Source: Marinobacter zhanjiangensis
Lineage (GTDB): Bacteria; Pseudomonadota; Gammaproteobacteria; Pseudomonadales; Oleiphilaceae
Length of the DNA stretch: 64,000 nt
NCBI RefSeq assembly: GCF_014651935.1
Contig: NZ_BMXV01000001.1
Coordinates: forward strand, 558,001 to 622,000
Direction: 5' to 3'
Shown here: positions 1-8,105 of the stretch, in pieces
How the letters are laid out: each line of letters opens with the position of its first letter
How positions within the stretch are numbered: the stretch's first letter is position 1
Made by a program: the position numbers and the translations under genes
Notes under the pieces: generated by a model
Told to the model about the DNA's origin: nothing
The model's database searches: none
What the model saw: the letters and a program-made list of their open reading frames with translations, nothing else

Positions 1-155
1 TTGGACTCCAGCCGCCCTTAGGCGAACGTGGAAAGCGGTATGTCTATATGGAAGCAGGCGCGTTGACGCAGAACGTCCACCTCCATGTCACTGATCTTGA
101 GCTTGGTTGTGTGCTGGTTGCCGGCTTTGATGATCATGGGCTCTGGGAGCTTTAA
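1..155 (+). CDS. C-terminal end of a SagB-type nitroreductase (partial)
   Basis: The frame is open from the window edge and stops at TAA 153-155, giving about 50 residues. The pattern RYVYMEAG, then TQNVHLHV, then VLVAGFDD resembles the C-terminal part of SagB/ThcOx-type FMN-dependent nitroreductases, in which an EAG...QN...L helix is followed by a GxFDD loop. The N-terminal flavin-binding part lies outside the window. The stop is 27 bases before the next gene, another likely flavoprotein on the same strand, so the two may be co-transcribed. The family call rests on a short tail only; other nitroreductase subfamilies are possible. Confidence 0.5.
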   Translation, partial: GLQPPLGERGKRYVYMEAGALTQNVHLHVTDLELGCVLVAGFDDHGLWEL

Positions 156-182
156 CGTTCTATTTACACAGGAGGTAATACG

Positions 183-731
183 GTGGCCAAAAAGTTTGGG
201 GAGCTGCTCCCGGAACACACGGATTTCATCAATGCCCAGCACCTGTACTTTGTCGGGTCCGCCGGCGCCGAAGGGTTGGTCAACATCTCACCAAAAGGCA
301 TGGATAGCCTCAGAGTTCTGGGGCCAGACAGACTGATCTGGCTCAACCTGACCGGCAGTGGCAACGAAACCGCAGCCCATGTGCTGGAAAACCACCGCAT
401 GACTCTCATGTTCTGCTCCTTCGACAAGCAGCCGCTGATTCTGAGGGTGTACGGCAAGGCAGTCGTCATCTATCCGAGAGACGACAATTGGCTTGGGCTG
501 ATTGAGCACTTCCCAAGCTACACCGGAGCACGCCAGATCTTTGACCTTAATATTGAGCTCGTACAGACGTCCTGCGGCTTCGCGGTTCCGTACTATACCT
601 TCCTGGGCGAGCGGAACACCCTCACCAGCTGGGCTGAGAAGAGAGGGAGAGGAGGGGTGAAGGACTACTGGAAAGAGAATAACCTGGTGAGCCTGGATGG
701 CAAGCATACGGGTATGGGTGAAGAGGTATAG
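183..731 (+). CDS. Pyridoxamine 5'-phosphate oxidase-like flavoprotein
   Basis: A 182-residue protein of the PNPOx-like split-barrel family. The N-terminal block FINAQHLYFVGSAG and the following NISPKGMDSLRVL and RLIWLNLTGSGNET match the group of putative FMN-binding PNPOx-like proteins that share an N-terminal F/Y-VGTA-type strand and a PKG motif. The start is GTG at 183, chosen for the strong AGGAGGT at 170-176. True pyridoxine phosphate oxidase (PdxH) is longer and has different substrate residues, so PdxH activity is not claimed; an FMN- or F420-dependent reductase or a haem-type split barrel is equally possible. It follows a nitroreductase-like gene by 27 bases, which suggests a small redox operon. 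Confidence 0.7.
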   Translation: MAKKFGELLPEHTDFINAQHLYFVGSAGAEGLVNISPKGMDSLRVLGPDRLIWLNLTGSGNETAAHVLENHRMTLMFCSFDKQPLILRVYGKAVVIYPRDDNWLGLIEHFPSYTGARQIFDLNIELVQTSCGFAVPYYTFLGERNTLTSWAEKRGRGGVKDYWKENNLVSLDGKHTGMGEEV

Positions 732-734
732 TCA

Positions 735-748
735 GGTGCTCAAGCACC
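735..748. other. Short perfect hairpin after the PNPOx-like gene
   Basis: GGTGCT, a 2-base CA centre, then AGCACC, four bases after the stop of the upstream gene. There is no run of T after it, so it is at best a weak terminator or an mRNA 3' stabilising hairpin. Confidence 0.3.
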
Positions 749-903
749 CAGGCGGCTTCTATGTGTTCAGATCGCGATTCATCAGGTAACGAGCTTCCCC
801 AAGCGATCATTCAGGTATCAATCCTGAAATCCTAGAAACGTGGGACAAATATGAACGCCACCCCGGGGTCAAATCTGCCTGTCGATGAAGTCCTCGGTAA
901 CGC

Positions 904-1683
904 CTACCCCTGAAAGATGAACAGGATGCCCCGTTGGGGCTCGTTCCTGACGGCTTCCTCGAAATTGATCAGCGGCTTCAGGGCCACGGGAAACTGCCTC
1001 AGGAACAGTTGCTCGGTCTGGGCCTGGATTGCCTCGGACAGATTGAAGGTTGGAGCCAATCGCTCCTTGATGCTGGTGTGATCAGAGGTTTCTGGCGTTT
1101 CCGCCATGGCCGCCCGCACGGGGTTAAGATCCACGTGAGCCATGCAGCTGAGCAATGCTTGCTCGGTCAACAGGGCTTGCGATTTGAAACGGGACTCCCA
1201 GAAATGTCCGGTACAGCCATCTTCCCGATTGGCCTCTTTGGCGATGGATTCGGTCAGGCACTTCATGAACCAGCTCAGATCCGTCAGGCGTTGACGATAG
1301 ACAGCCACCATCCGCTCCACGTACCGGTGCTCTGCTTCATGTAAAACTTCACCTGTGAGAAAACGTTGGACGATGGGCGGCCCCTTGAACAGGCTGGTCC
1401 AGCAAGTCAGTACTTCCTCGTTGCTCCACGATTCCGTCTGCTCAGGACAGAGCTTCACCACCAGGTGATAGTGATTGGACATGACCGCGTAGGCACACAG
1501 GTCGATGGCGAACAGGGAGGACAGTAACCGAATCCGTTCCTCGATCCACTGGCGCCGATGCTCGTAGCTTATGCCGGTATGAGAGTCGAACCCCCATAAG
1601 AAGGTGCGCCGCACACAGCGGGAAACGACATGGTAGTAGGGCGTCTCGGCGACGGAGATGAGTTGTTCCCTGGGGCGAGTCAT
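904..1683 (-). CDS. REP-associated tyrosine (Y1/IS200-like) transposase, RAYT type
   Basis: About 259 residues from the ATG at 1683, which has AAGGA just upstream; an upstream extension to 1743 is in frame but has no better ribosome site. Near the N-terminus are YHVVSRCVRRTFL and then AYAVMSNHYHLVV, the HUH (His-hydrophobic-His) metal site of the Y1 transposase fold. It continues with WFMKCLTESIAKEAN and GHFWESRFKSQALL, typical of RAYT proteins. Such genes are single-copy domesticated transposases linked to REP-like palindromes. The flanks carry GGGGTCA on both sides (about 868 and 1763), a sequence often seen around such genes. The promoter and leader region is repeated at 3065-3129. The gene appears full length. 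Confidence 0.85.
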   Translation of the reverse strand: MTRPREQLISVAETPYYHVVSRCVRRTFLWGFDSHTGISYEHRRQWIEERIRLLSSLFAIDLCAYAVMSNHYHLVVKLCPEQTESWSNEEVLTCWTSLFKGPPIVQRFLTGEVLHEAEHRYVERMVAVYRQRLTDLSWFMKCLTESIAKEANREDGCTGHFWESRFKSQALLTEQALLSCMAHVDLNPVRAAMAETPETSDHTSIKERLAPTFNLSEAIQAQTEQLFLRQFPVALKPLINFEEAVRNEPQRGILFIFQG

Positions 1684-1692
1684 GCGTCCTTT

Positions 1693-1761
1693 AGCGGGCC
1701 GCAACGATTGCTGTATAAAAGCAGAGCGTGCTGCCGTCAGCAAGTATCCACACTAGCTACT
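1693..1761. repeat. RAYT leader repeat, copy A
   Basis: This segment is the 5' leader of the RAYT gene. It shares its first 28 bases (one mismatch) and last 25 bases (four mismatches) with copy B at 3065-3129; the middle differs and copy A is a few bases longer. On the minus strand it holds TTGCTG followed about 17 bases later by TTTTAT or TTATAC, a plausible sigma70 promoter for the transposase. Confidence 0.7.
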
Positions 1762-1787
1762 GGGGTCAGGAGCCGCCCCCAACAACG

Positions 1788-2090
1788 TTACATTTGTCCG
1801 ATCTGATTGTAATACAGCTCGAAAATCACATAGCTCAGTATGGGAAAGAGCACATCAAAGCTGATCCACCCTATGGCAACAATCGGAGTTCTGCGCTTAA
1901 AACGAATAATGTCCGTGACAAGCAGTATCAGGGCCGGAACGAAAACGGCGTATGCCATTGGATAGGCGAACATGAACACCCAATCCAGCGCCGGCGACCC
2001 GTCGATCAGTCTCCAATCAAAGGTCCTGGCGCTGTAAAGCGAAAGACAGGCAAGAAGCTGAATAACCAGCAACGTACGCAGGATTGCCAT
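1788..2090 (-). CDS. Small inner-membrane protein of unknown function
   Basis: A 100-residue hydrophobic protein with about three membrane segments: LRTLLVIQLLACLSLY near the N-terminus, WVFMFAYPMAYAVFVPAL in the middle, and a C-terminal stretch around VLFPILSYVIFELYY. The ATG at 2090 shares its A with the TGA of the upstream hydrolase gene, so the two are translationally coupled. I recognise no family. The tight coupling implies a common role with the hydrolase, for example membrane partner or immunity protein, but this is inference only. Confidence 0.6.
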   Translation of the reverse strand: MAILRTLLVIQLLACLSLYSARTFDWRLIDGSPALDWVFMFAYPMAYAVFVPALILLVTDIIRFKRRTPIVAIGWISFDVLFPILSYVIFELYYNQIGQM

Positions 2091-2884
2091 CAACGTAGCC
2101 CCTTCTGGAACAGAGATCGTGCCAGAAGATGGCGACGAGTCTGCCCATCTCCGTTTTCAACCGCGTAGTAAAAATGCCCCTCGCCCGATCCACTTCTCAT
2201 CTGTGAGGCTAGGATAGGCACGGAGGTGATCAGTTCAGCATCGCTCATGCCAGCGTAAATCGGATCTCCATGCTGCTTGAGGTCTATGACGATGACGTTC
2301 CTGATGTGGGCATGGGTCCGAACGGCCCTGAGTAGACTTAAATTGATCGGGGCGCCGACCAAGACCAGGTGATCAACTTCTACCTGCAGATTGGCATAGT
2401 AGAGGGCAGTACGGGCAGCAATAACGGCTCCCCAGGAATATCCAATAAAGTTGAACTGTCCTCTCTGCGGTCGCTGGTTATTGATGCCAATCGTCTGGAG
2501 CGAGAAGTTTACGTCCCTGGGAGTGGACAATTCATAGCGAAGGACGTACCGGGCGCATTCTTCGCCCAGGCTGTTTCTTCCAGAGTATTCATGAACCACC
2601 AATCCCAAGGCACTGTACTTTCCTTCCACCTTGCACTGGTTCGTGTTGACCAACTGGAGGGCAATCGGGTCGTTTTTATCCTGATTGTAGAAAACAACCG
2701 CAGAAGCGTCGCCTAAGGTATCGAGAGATGAAGGCAGATGTTCATCGACGCCTTTGAATAAACCAGAGTAGTTGCCATAGGCCGGGTTCGAGATGCCCGC
2801 CTGGCGCAGGCTGGTGATCATATCTTCCTGATAACTTCCGTTCATCCCGGCGCCACCGAGAAAAACCGTCAATCCATTGGCCAT
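2090..2884 (-). CDS. Alpha/beta-fold serine hydrolase of unknown substrate
   Basis: A 264-residue protein without a signal peptide. It opens with TVFLGGAGMNGSY, a glycine-rich oxyanion-hole strand. The nucleophile elbow GYSWG (G-x-S-x-G) lies in FNFIGYSWGAVIAARTAL, around residue 147, followed by VDHLVLVGAPIN, the usual next strand. A likely acid is in VIDLKQHGDPIY and a possible catalytic histidine is in SGEGHFYYAVENG. The arrangement fits lipase- or esterase-like hydrolases. It overlaps the downstream small membrane-protein gene by one base (TGATG). No secretion-system genes are nearby, so an effector role is only a thought. Confidence 0.65.
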   Translation of the reverse strand: MANGLTVFLGGAGMNGSYQEDMITSLRQAGISNPAYGNYSGLFKGVDEHLPSSLDTLGDASAVVFYNQDKNDPIALQLVNTNQCKVEGKYSALGLVVHEYSGRNSLGEECARYVLRYELSTPRDVNFSLQTIGINNQRPQRGQFNFIGYSWGAVIAARTALYYANLQVEVDHLVLVGAPINLSLLRAVRTHAHIRNVIVIDLKQHGDPIYAGMSDAELITSVPILASQMRSGSGEGHFYYAVENGDGQTRRHLLARSLFQKGLR

Positions 2885-3216
2885 CTTTTACATCCTGTAA
2901 AAAGCAGATCTTCACGTATGAAGCATATTCAGCTCACACCAAGACGGCAGAGAGTACCCCACCTTCCCCGGTCTACCAACCGAATAGCTCACGAAAATAC
3001 AGGTTGAGTTGTGAACACCTGGGATCGATAACCGAGCCACGGGACAGACAGTCCCAAAACATTCAGCGGGTCGCAACGATTGCTGTATAAAACCCATTCA
3101 GCTTTCAGCAACTATCCCAATTAGCTACTAGTGCGGTAAGTGTTCTGCCCCGGATCGACAGTACCGATCCAGGGTATCTGGCATTGATTCGACGAACGGC
3201 CTCCCGCAAGCGAGTT
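2885..3216. other. 332-base intergenic region with a RAYT-leader repeat
   Basis: No convincing gene. It holds copy B of the RAYT leader repeat (3065-3129) and, at 3045-3060, a GGGACAG-type motif also seen in other intergenic regions of this window. The hydrolase ribosome site and start lie at its left edge. Confidence 0.6.
3065..3129. repeat. RAYT leader repeat, copy B (orphan)
   Basis: A 65-base copy of the leader of the RAYT gene (see 1693-1761). It includes the same GCAACGATTGCTGTATAAAA block, but no transposase gene follows it. It is probably the remnant of a second RAYT copy or a leader moved by the element. Confidence 0.65.
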
Positions 3217-3795
3217 CTATTTGTACTCTTCCGGATCCAGTTGGTTCATGAACGGCCTAACCGCTTCAATGTCTTCCGGCGGTACTGCTTCTGCCGCTGA
3301 CCTCATCGCCCTTGCCCCAGCGGCCATCTCCCTGGCCCTTTCTTTCATGTATTCGGGCATGTCTTCTCCGTAATCAGCACTCATCATTTCTTCACTCATT
3401 GCACGTTCCTCAGCAGACATGTCCTGCATTGAGATGGCAATTTGCGCCAGGATAATGCGGTCTCCAACGTTCGCCCAATCCTCAACACTATCGAAACCGT
3501 GTTCAGTGACAGTCTTCTCCAAATGCTTACGAGCCTCAGGGAACTGCTCCAGCGCCGGAATGGCGCTGGACAGGGGACTGGTCATGTCCCTTATTTCCTC
3601 AGAAGCCTGCTGAAGTCCCGGGTAGTCATCGTCAAATCCGGCAAGGTCATCCCGCGTATCGAGGAAAGACTGTATCCGGGTACTGGTCAACGTTTCAGCC
3701 TGTGCAATTCCAGCCGCCAGCAGGCTGCTGACCATGGCACACATAATCAGAATTCTGGTAAAGGACCTGGATGTGAGGGAAATCACCTGCGTCAT
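3217..3795 (-). CDS. Exported protein of unknown function
   Basis: A 192-residue protein with a clear signal peptide: a basic start, the hydrophobic core LIMCAMVSSLLAAGIAQA, and likely cleavage after AQA before ETLTSTR. The mature part is acidic and helical, rich in Glu, Asp and Met (for example MSAEERAMSEEMMSADYG), and has no cysteine pair. It is probably periplasmic. I do not recognise the family. It stands alone between two non-coding stretches, with no evident operon partner. Confidence 0.7.
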   Translation of the reverse strand: MTQVISLTSRSFTRILIMCAMVSSLLAAGIAQAETLTSTRIQSFLDTRDDLAGFDDDYPGLQQASEEIRDMTSPLSSAIPALEQFPEARKHLEKTVTEHGFDSVEDWANVGDRIILAQIAISMQDMSAEERAMSEEMMSADYGEDMPEYMKERAREMAAGARAMRSAAEAVPPEDIEAVRPFMNQLDPEEYK

Positions 3796-4184
3796 AAAAG
3801 ACTCCTTGTGTATATTTGTTCAACTCGTCCATTGAGCCGGTCAATCTTGGAAGGGCTCGCGGCCAACCTTAACCCCGGGGGGTAGTTGCTTCAACCCGAT
3901 TGGTCGCAGTCCACTGGAGCAGGCGGCGGTAACTGGGACGGGACGGATCAGGATCACAGGGACAGACACTCTCAAAAGAAACCTCAAATTGCTGGCATCA
4001 AACTCAGCGCCCGCAGCTACCAGAAGGTTATCGGACGTCGATTTGCGGTAGCCAACATCGAATTCGGGGTTTCCCGGACGACATCACTGGGACAGCCACT
4101 AATCAACAACGGTGCTCGGTAAGGCAATGAGCCGCCGCAGTGATCCGGGCTAATCCGCCCGGAGTCTCCGCGGCAAGACACTGA
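3796..4184. other. 389-base intergenic region with degenerate sequence
   Basis: No supported gene. A reading frame at 3886-4122 includes KLSARSYQKV, which faintly recalls the C-terminus of ComM/YifB-type ATPases, but the match is too short to call a pseudogene. The region carries one copy of the dispersed GGGACAG-CACTCTCAAA motif (3955-3977) and a partial one at 4090-4100. Confidence 0.5.
3955..3977. repeat. Dispersed intergenic motif, copy 1
   Basis: CACAGGGACAG, then ACACTCTCAAAA. The same motif with one internal change recurs at 5372-5393, and its reverse complement core GTGACTGTCC recurs near 11137 and, with one change, near 13456. All copies are intergenic. Confidence 0.55.
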
Positions 4185-5192
4185 TCAGCGGGTCAGCTCA
4201 TTGAGCCAGGCCAGGACATCCTCCTGGACCTGTTCGCGGTTGGTTTCGTTCAGCAGTTCATGTCGGGCGTTATCATAGAACTCATGTTCAACTTTGGTCA
4301 GCCCCAGCTCTTCATAGCGCTCCAACAGTGCCCTGGTGGCCTCCAGGTTATTGCCTACCGGGTCCAGCTCTCCCTGAATGACCAGTACCGGCAGATCCTT
4401 GGGAATCTCCTGCTCGCGAGCAGGATCCCGAAGTTCCGCCATGCCATGGAAGAAATCCCGCACCAGCTCGTTGCTGAAGGCAAACCCTGAGAGAGGATCA
4501 TCCACGTACTTCTGGACTTCCGCCTCATCACGGCTCAGCCACTGGAAGCCTGGTTCCTCGCTGAACGGCTTGTTGAAGTCGGTAAAAATACCGGCCCAGA
4601 TCTCCGAATCCGCCAACGGCGCCTCCTCGGCAGCAGCGTCAACGGCGTCAAGCAGATCCTGGGGCGGCGGCGGGCCATAGGCGGTGCCGGACAGCACCAG
4701 GCCGTCGATCAGCTCCGGCCGGCGGGTAATGTAGTCCTGCGCCATGAACGAACCCAGACTGTGGCCGAAAAGCACCAGGTCTGCATCGGGATGTTGATCA
4801 CGGATGATGGCGCTCAATTGCATCTCATCCTTGACGAAGTTATTCCAGGCGTCGGGGCCAGCGTCGCCCAGCTCTTCCGAACGCACAAGGGTACGACCAT
4901 GACCACGATGGTCAGTGGCATAAACCGCATACCCGTGACGGTTCAGGAATTGGGCAAAACGGTCATAACGACTGCCATGTTCCGCAGCCCCGTGCACAAC
5001 CTGCACCACGGCATGGGGCTGGGAGTCGGCTGCCCAGTACTGGTAGTGAACATCCGTGCCATCGGTTGCTTCCATCACTCGCCATTCATTGGCATCTGCC
5101 ATTACCATACCTCCTGACAGCAATACGCCGAGAACAGCCATCATCACTTTGCCGGCAAGACTGTGGAAACCACGAAACTCTGTTCCTTGCAT
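4185..5192 (-). CDS. Lysophospholipase / monoacylglycerol lipase-like hydrolase, exported
   Basis: About 335 residues of the serine aminopeptidase S33 / Hydrolase_4 family. An N-terminal hydrophobic segment (VMMAVLGVLLSGGMVMADA) indicates export. HGAAEHGSRYDRFAQFL is the family's oxyanion-loop block and ATDHRGHGRT the following one. The nucleophile elbow is GHSLG, the acid lies in GELDPVG and the base in NARHELLNE, so the triad looks complete. Start: ATG at 5192 with GGGAG seven bases upstream; another ATG at 5198 is only one base from that site. A longer frame to 5354 has no ribosome site. It probably hydrolyses membrane-derived lipids or esters; the substrate is not known. Confidence 0.8.
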   Translation of the reverse strand: MQGTEFRGFHSLAGKVMMAVLGVLLSGGMVMADANEWRVMEATDGTDVHYQYWAADSQPHAVVQVVHGAAEHGSRYDRFAQFLNRHGYAVYATDHRGHGRTLVRSEELGDAGPDAWNNFVKDEMQLSAIIRDQHPDADLVLFGHSLGSFMAQDYITRRPELIDGLVLSGTAYGPPPPQDLLDAVDAAAEEAPLADSEIWAGIFTDFNKPFSEEPGFQWLSRDEAEVQKYVDDPLSGFAFSNELVRDFFHGMAELRDPAREQEIPKDLPVLVIQGELDPVGNNLEATRALLERYEELGLTKVEHEFYDNARHELLNETNREQVQEDVLAWLNELTR

Positions 5193-5198
5193 GTTCAT

Positions 5199-5552
5199 TC
5201 TCCCGTTATTGTTGTTCGCATTAATGAACCTGATATTTTCGGAATTTTTCTTTTTACTGGCCCGACATTCGATACCGAATATAGCAGCGGAGGTCATGAA
5301 CGCAACCTGAATGAGTGACACCGGCCCACTTCGGTCATAGCCAGGACCAGTCATTACGACAGAGTATTGCTACAGGGACAGTCACTCTCAAACATTCAGT
5401 TACAGAATTTCTCCGGCATTCCTGCAGAAAAACTTTATCATGGTGACCAGTCAAGCGAAGGCCGGGGACTTTCGGACCGTCTTCCATTTTCCCTGCTGAT
5501 TTGATGAATACAGGCACACAGGGGCCGGATCACTCTATGTTTCGAGGCGTTG
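5199..5552. other. Intergenic region between divergent genes
   Basis: A 354-base divergent spacer between the S33 hydrolase and the diguanylate cyclase. It holds a copy of the dispersed motif at 5372-5393, and nothing else that I can support. Confidence 0.5.
5372..5393. repeat. Dispersed intergenic motif, copy 2
   Basis: ACAGGGACAG, then TCACTCTCAAAC. It is nearly identical to 3955-3977. Confidence 0.55.
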
Positions 5553-7034
5553 ATGCCGAAAGAATACCGACTGTCGGCCAAACACCACGCTCAGAAAAAG
5601 CCCATGGATGATCCCGGCAGCAACCCCGCAACCAGTCGGACTCGCGCCTGGCAGTGGTGGCCGGGGATCTGTGTAATGCTGGCGTTGTTGTATGTTGTGT
5701 TGCCCTATGGACAGCTGGCCAGCATCGTTTACGTTCTCACCAGCGTGATCGCCGCGCTTTCCGTCGGATTTGCCGCGTATAGCCACCGCCAGCTGATTCA
5801 GCCACTGGCCTGGAAACTGATCGCTAGCGCGCTGTTTCTGGCCGCCATTGGCCATGGCATCTGGTACTGGCTCGATCTTCTCGGTCTTTCACCCTTCCCA
5901 TCGGCTGCCGATATCTTCTACCTGGCGGTCTACCCGCTGTTCATGGGCGCCCTGTACGTGCTCGGGCGGCGGAAAGGGCATAGCGATGGCGCCCTGAGCG
6001 ATGCGCTTATCGTGGGTACATCGGCGGCGGTCCTGGGCTGGATTCTGTTGATTGTTCCCTATCAGAACAATCCTGAACTCAGCACAAGTCAGCTCCTCAT
6101 CTCGGCGGCCTACCCCGTGGCCGACCTGATCCTGCTCCCTTTCATCCTGTATCTGGTGTTCCTGCAGCGTGAACGGATCCTCGCCAATTCGTTTCTTCTC
6201 GTCGGCATGCTGTCCTATCTGGCCGCTGACCTGCTTTATGCTCACGGCAACCTGGTCGGCTGGTACGCTCCAGGCGGATTTACGGACAGCCTCTGGCTGC
6301 TGTCCTATGCACTCTTTGTCGCCGCAGCCCACCACCCTTCGGCCTCTGTCGGAACGCGCACTCGTACACCGAACTCGGAACTATCCCAACGCCGCATCGT
6401 CATCCTGGGGATAGCAACCATACTCGTACCAACGGTGATTCTTTTCCATGAAGGTACCAACACTGAAGCCGTGAAAGTTGCCGCCTTCGCCTCGATTCTG
6501 CTGTTTCTGCTTATGATGCACCGCATGGCGGGCCTGCTGACGGAAACTCAACGGCAAGCCGAGGCAGTTGAGCGGCTGTCCAAGCTCGACCCTCTGACCG
6601 GTGCTGCCAACCGGAGAGAGCTGGACAACGAATTGGCAAGGGAAATGGCCCGATCCGAGCGCCATGATGCGCCTCTGAGTCTGGCCTTTCTGGATCTTGA
6701 TCACTTCAAGGCTTTCAACGACACCCATGGGCACTCGGCCGGAGACGCTCTTTTGCAGGAAGTGGTAACCGCCTGGCAGGAGGAGATGCGCTCAGCCGAC
6801 CTGCTGGCCCGGTTTGGTGGCGAGGAGTTTGTCGCTATCTTTCCGGATACCAACAGGGGACAGGGTCGCAAGGTGCTTGAGCGTATGCTTGAACTCGTGC
6901 CCTACGGGCAGACCTCCTCCGCAGGGCTGGTAAGCCGTCAACCAGGTGACACGGCGGATACCATGATGCACCGTGCCGATCAGGCCCTTTATCGGGCCAA
7001 AGACCGGGGGCGCAACCAGGTCGTTTGCTCTTGA
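5553..7034 (+). CDS. Membrane-bound diguanylate cyclase (GGDEF)
   Basis: About 493 residues. It makes cyclic di-GMP from two GTP at the inner membrane. Roughly nine membrane segments fill residues 30-320, for example ICVMLALLYVVLPYG, LIASALFLAAIGHGIWYW and ILLFLLMMHRM. A GGDEF domain follows from about residue 335 (LSKLDPLTGAANRREL). The active motif is GGEEF at 422-426, preceded by RSAD at 413-416 with the five-residue spacing of the inhibitory I-site, so it should be active and product-inhibited. The start is ATG 5553 with GAGG five bases upstream; TTG 5550 is an alternative. The membrane part resembles a sensor but I cannot name its ligand. The next gene, a periplasmic binding protein, begins 133 bases downstream. 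Confidence 0.88.
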   Translation: MPKEYRLSAKHHAQKKPMDDPGSNPATSRTRAWQWWPGICVMLALLYVVLPYGQLASIVYVLTSVIAALSVGFAAYSHRQLIQPLAWKLIASALFLAAIGHGIWYWLDLLGLSPFPSAADIFYLAVYPLFMGALYVLGRRKGHSDGALSDALIVGTSAAVLGWILLIVPYQNNPELSTSQLLISAAYPVADLILLPFILYLVFLQRERILANSFLLVGMLSYLAADLLYAHGNLVGWYAPGGFTDSLWLLSYALFVAAAHHPSASVGTRTRTPNSELSQRRIVILGIATILVPTVILFHEGTNTEAVKVAAFASILLFLLMMHRMAGLLTETQRQAEAVERLSKLDPLTGAANRRELDNELAREMARSERHDAPLSLAFLDLDHFKAFNDTHGHSAGDALLQEVVTAWQEEMRSADLLARFGGEEFVAIFPDTNRGQGRKVLERMLELVPYGQTSSAGLVSRQPGDTADTMMHRADQALYRAKDRGRNQVVCS

Positions 7035-7167
7035 GTTCCCCGGAATCAACCGGGACCAACCGATTTCCTGTCCGTACATCGAGCTCCAGGGCCTGTTATC
7101 GCGCATAGTTGGCTGGCTTACTCTAGGATTGTCAGATGTGTGGTTCCGCTTACCGAAGGGGTATGAC

Positions 7168-8052
7168 TTGGCCGGGAATCGTGTGTCGCCCGGATATGGC
7201 GTCTGGTTCAGGGCGTTGACTGTAAATCTGATAGGGCTGCTCTGGTCGTTGCCGGCCTGGGCTGACGAGTCTGAGGCACCAGCCGGGGAATCATTGACGG
7301 TCTCCGTTGCCGCACCCGCCTATTGGTGCCCCTATGCCTGTGAGGCGGACAAGGCGCGTTGGGGATTCGCGGTCGAGATTACCCGTATCGCTCTGGAAGC
7401 CTCCGGGCACAGCATCAATTATCGCAATCTGCCCTATGACCGCGCGCTTGTCGAAACCGCCAGGGGAGATGTAGACGCCATCGTACCCGCGTTCAGGGGT
7501 GAAACCCCGGGTTTCATCTTTCCCCGGCAGGCGGTGTCGGTGAGTGAGTACTGCTTTTACGTTTCCGAGGATGGCCCCTGGCGTTATGCCGGCCCTGAGT
7601 CACTGGACAGCATCCACTTCGCGGCGACATCCGGCTACAGTTATAACGAAGCCATTGACGCCTACATTGCCGCGAATCTGGACCAGGGTGCCACCCTCAT
7701 CATGGGTGATGATATCCCCAGGCGGCTGCGCGACCTTGTCCGGATGGGACGGTTTGACGCACTTCTCGATGACCGCTTACTGCTTGATTACTCGGAAAAT
7801 CACGCTGGCCTCGTTAACGCGGGCTGCCTTGAAGAACGCCACGCGGGTTACCTGGCGCTTTCCCCGCAACACCCTGATCGGTCAAAGGCTATTGCCCGGG
7901 CGTTCGACCGCGGCATCACAGAGATCCGGGCGGATGGACGGCTCTGCAAGATCCTCGACGATTACGGGCTCGACGCCGATTTCGTGCCGGGTGTGGAGCC
8001 GGCGGACTGTGGCTCAGATAGCCCTTGGCAAAGTCACGACGAGGAAACGTAG
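7168..8052 (+). CDS. Periplasmic solute-binding protein, SBP_bac_3-like
   Basis: About 294 residues. TTG at 7168 is preferred because GAAGGGG lies six bases upstream; GTG 7183 is an alternative. The signal peptide core is ALTVNLIGLLWSLPAWA, cleaved before DES. The mature protein has the family-3 amino-acid-binding layout: VAAPAYWCPYAC, WGFAVEITRIALEASG, LPYDRALVETARGDVDAIV, then a C-terminal lobe ending in IRADGRLCKILDDYGL. Two early cysteines (CPYAC) are unusual. No permease or ATPase is adjacent, so it may be a sensing protein. It follows the membrane cyclase on the same strand and could feed it a signal, though this is inference. Confidence 0.75.
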   Translation: MAGNRVSPGYGVWFRALTVNLIGLLWSLPAWADESEAPAGESLTVSVAAPAYWCPYACEADKARWGFAVEITRIALEASGHSINYRNLPYDRALVETARGDVDAIVPAFRGETPGFIFPRQAVSVSEYCFYVSEDGPWRYAGPESLDSIHFAATSGYSYNEAIDAYIAANLDQGATLIMGDDIPRRLRDLVRMGRFDALLDDRLLLDYSENHAGLVNAGCLEERHAGYLALSPQHPDRSKAIARAFDRGITEIRADGRLCKILDDYGLDADFVPGVEPADCGSDSPWQSHDEET

Positions 8053-8105
8053 AAAAGAAACGTAAGAAACGCGGAAAGGCACGCAAGTACTTTGCGTACG
8101 TAACA

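Noticed and set aside
934..1344. Plus-strand frame across the transposase gene
   Set aside because: It is the complement of the RAYT gene and has no family features.
1693..1725. CTGTATAAAAGCAG as a LexA (SOS) box before the RAYT gene
   Set aside because: The CTG and CAG arms are eight bases apart; a LexA box needs ten. The second copy breaks the pattern further.
2090..2884. Type VI secretion lipase effector with immunity protein
   Set aside because: No VgrG, PAAR or adaptor genes nearby, and the partner is a multi-span membrane protein rather than a periplasmic lipoprotein; kept only as a weak idea.
3886..4122. Open frame whose end resembles a ComM/YifB C-terminus (KLSARSYQKV)
   Set aside because: The likeness covers about ten residues only and no other family block is present; reported only as intergenic sequence.
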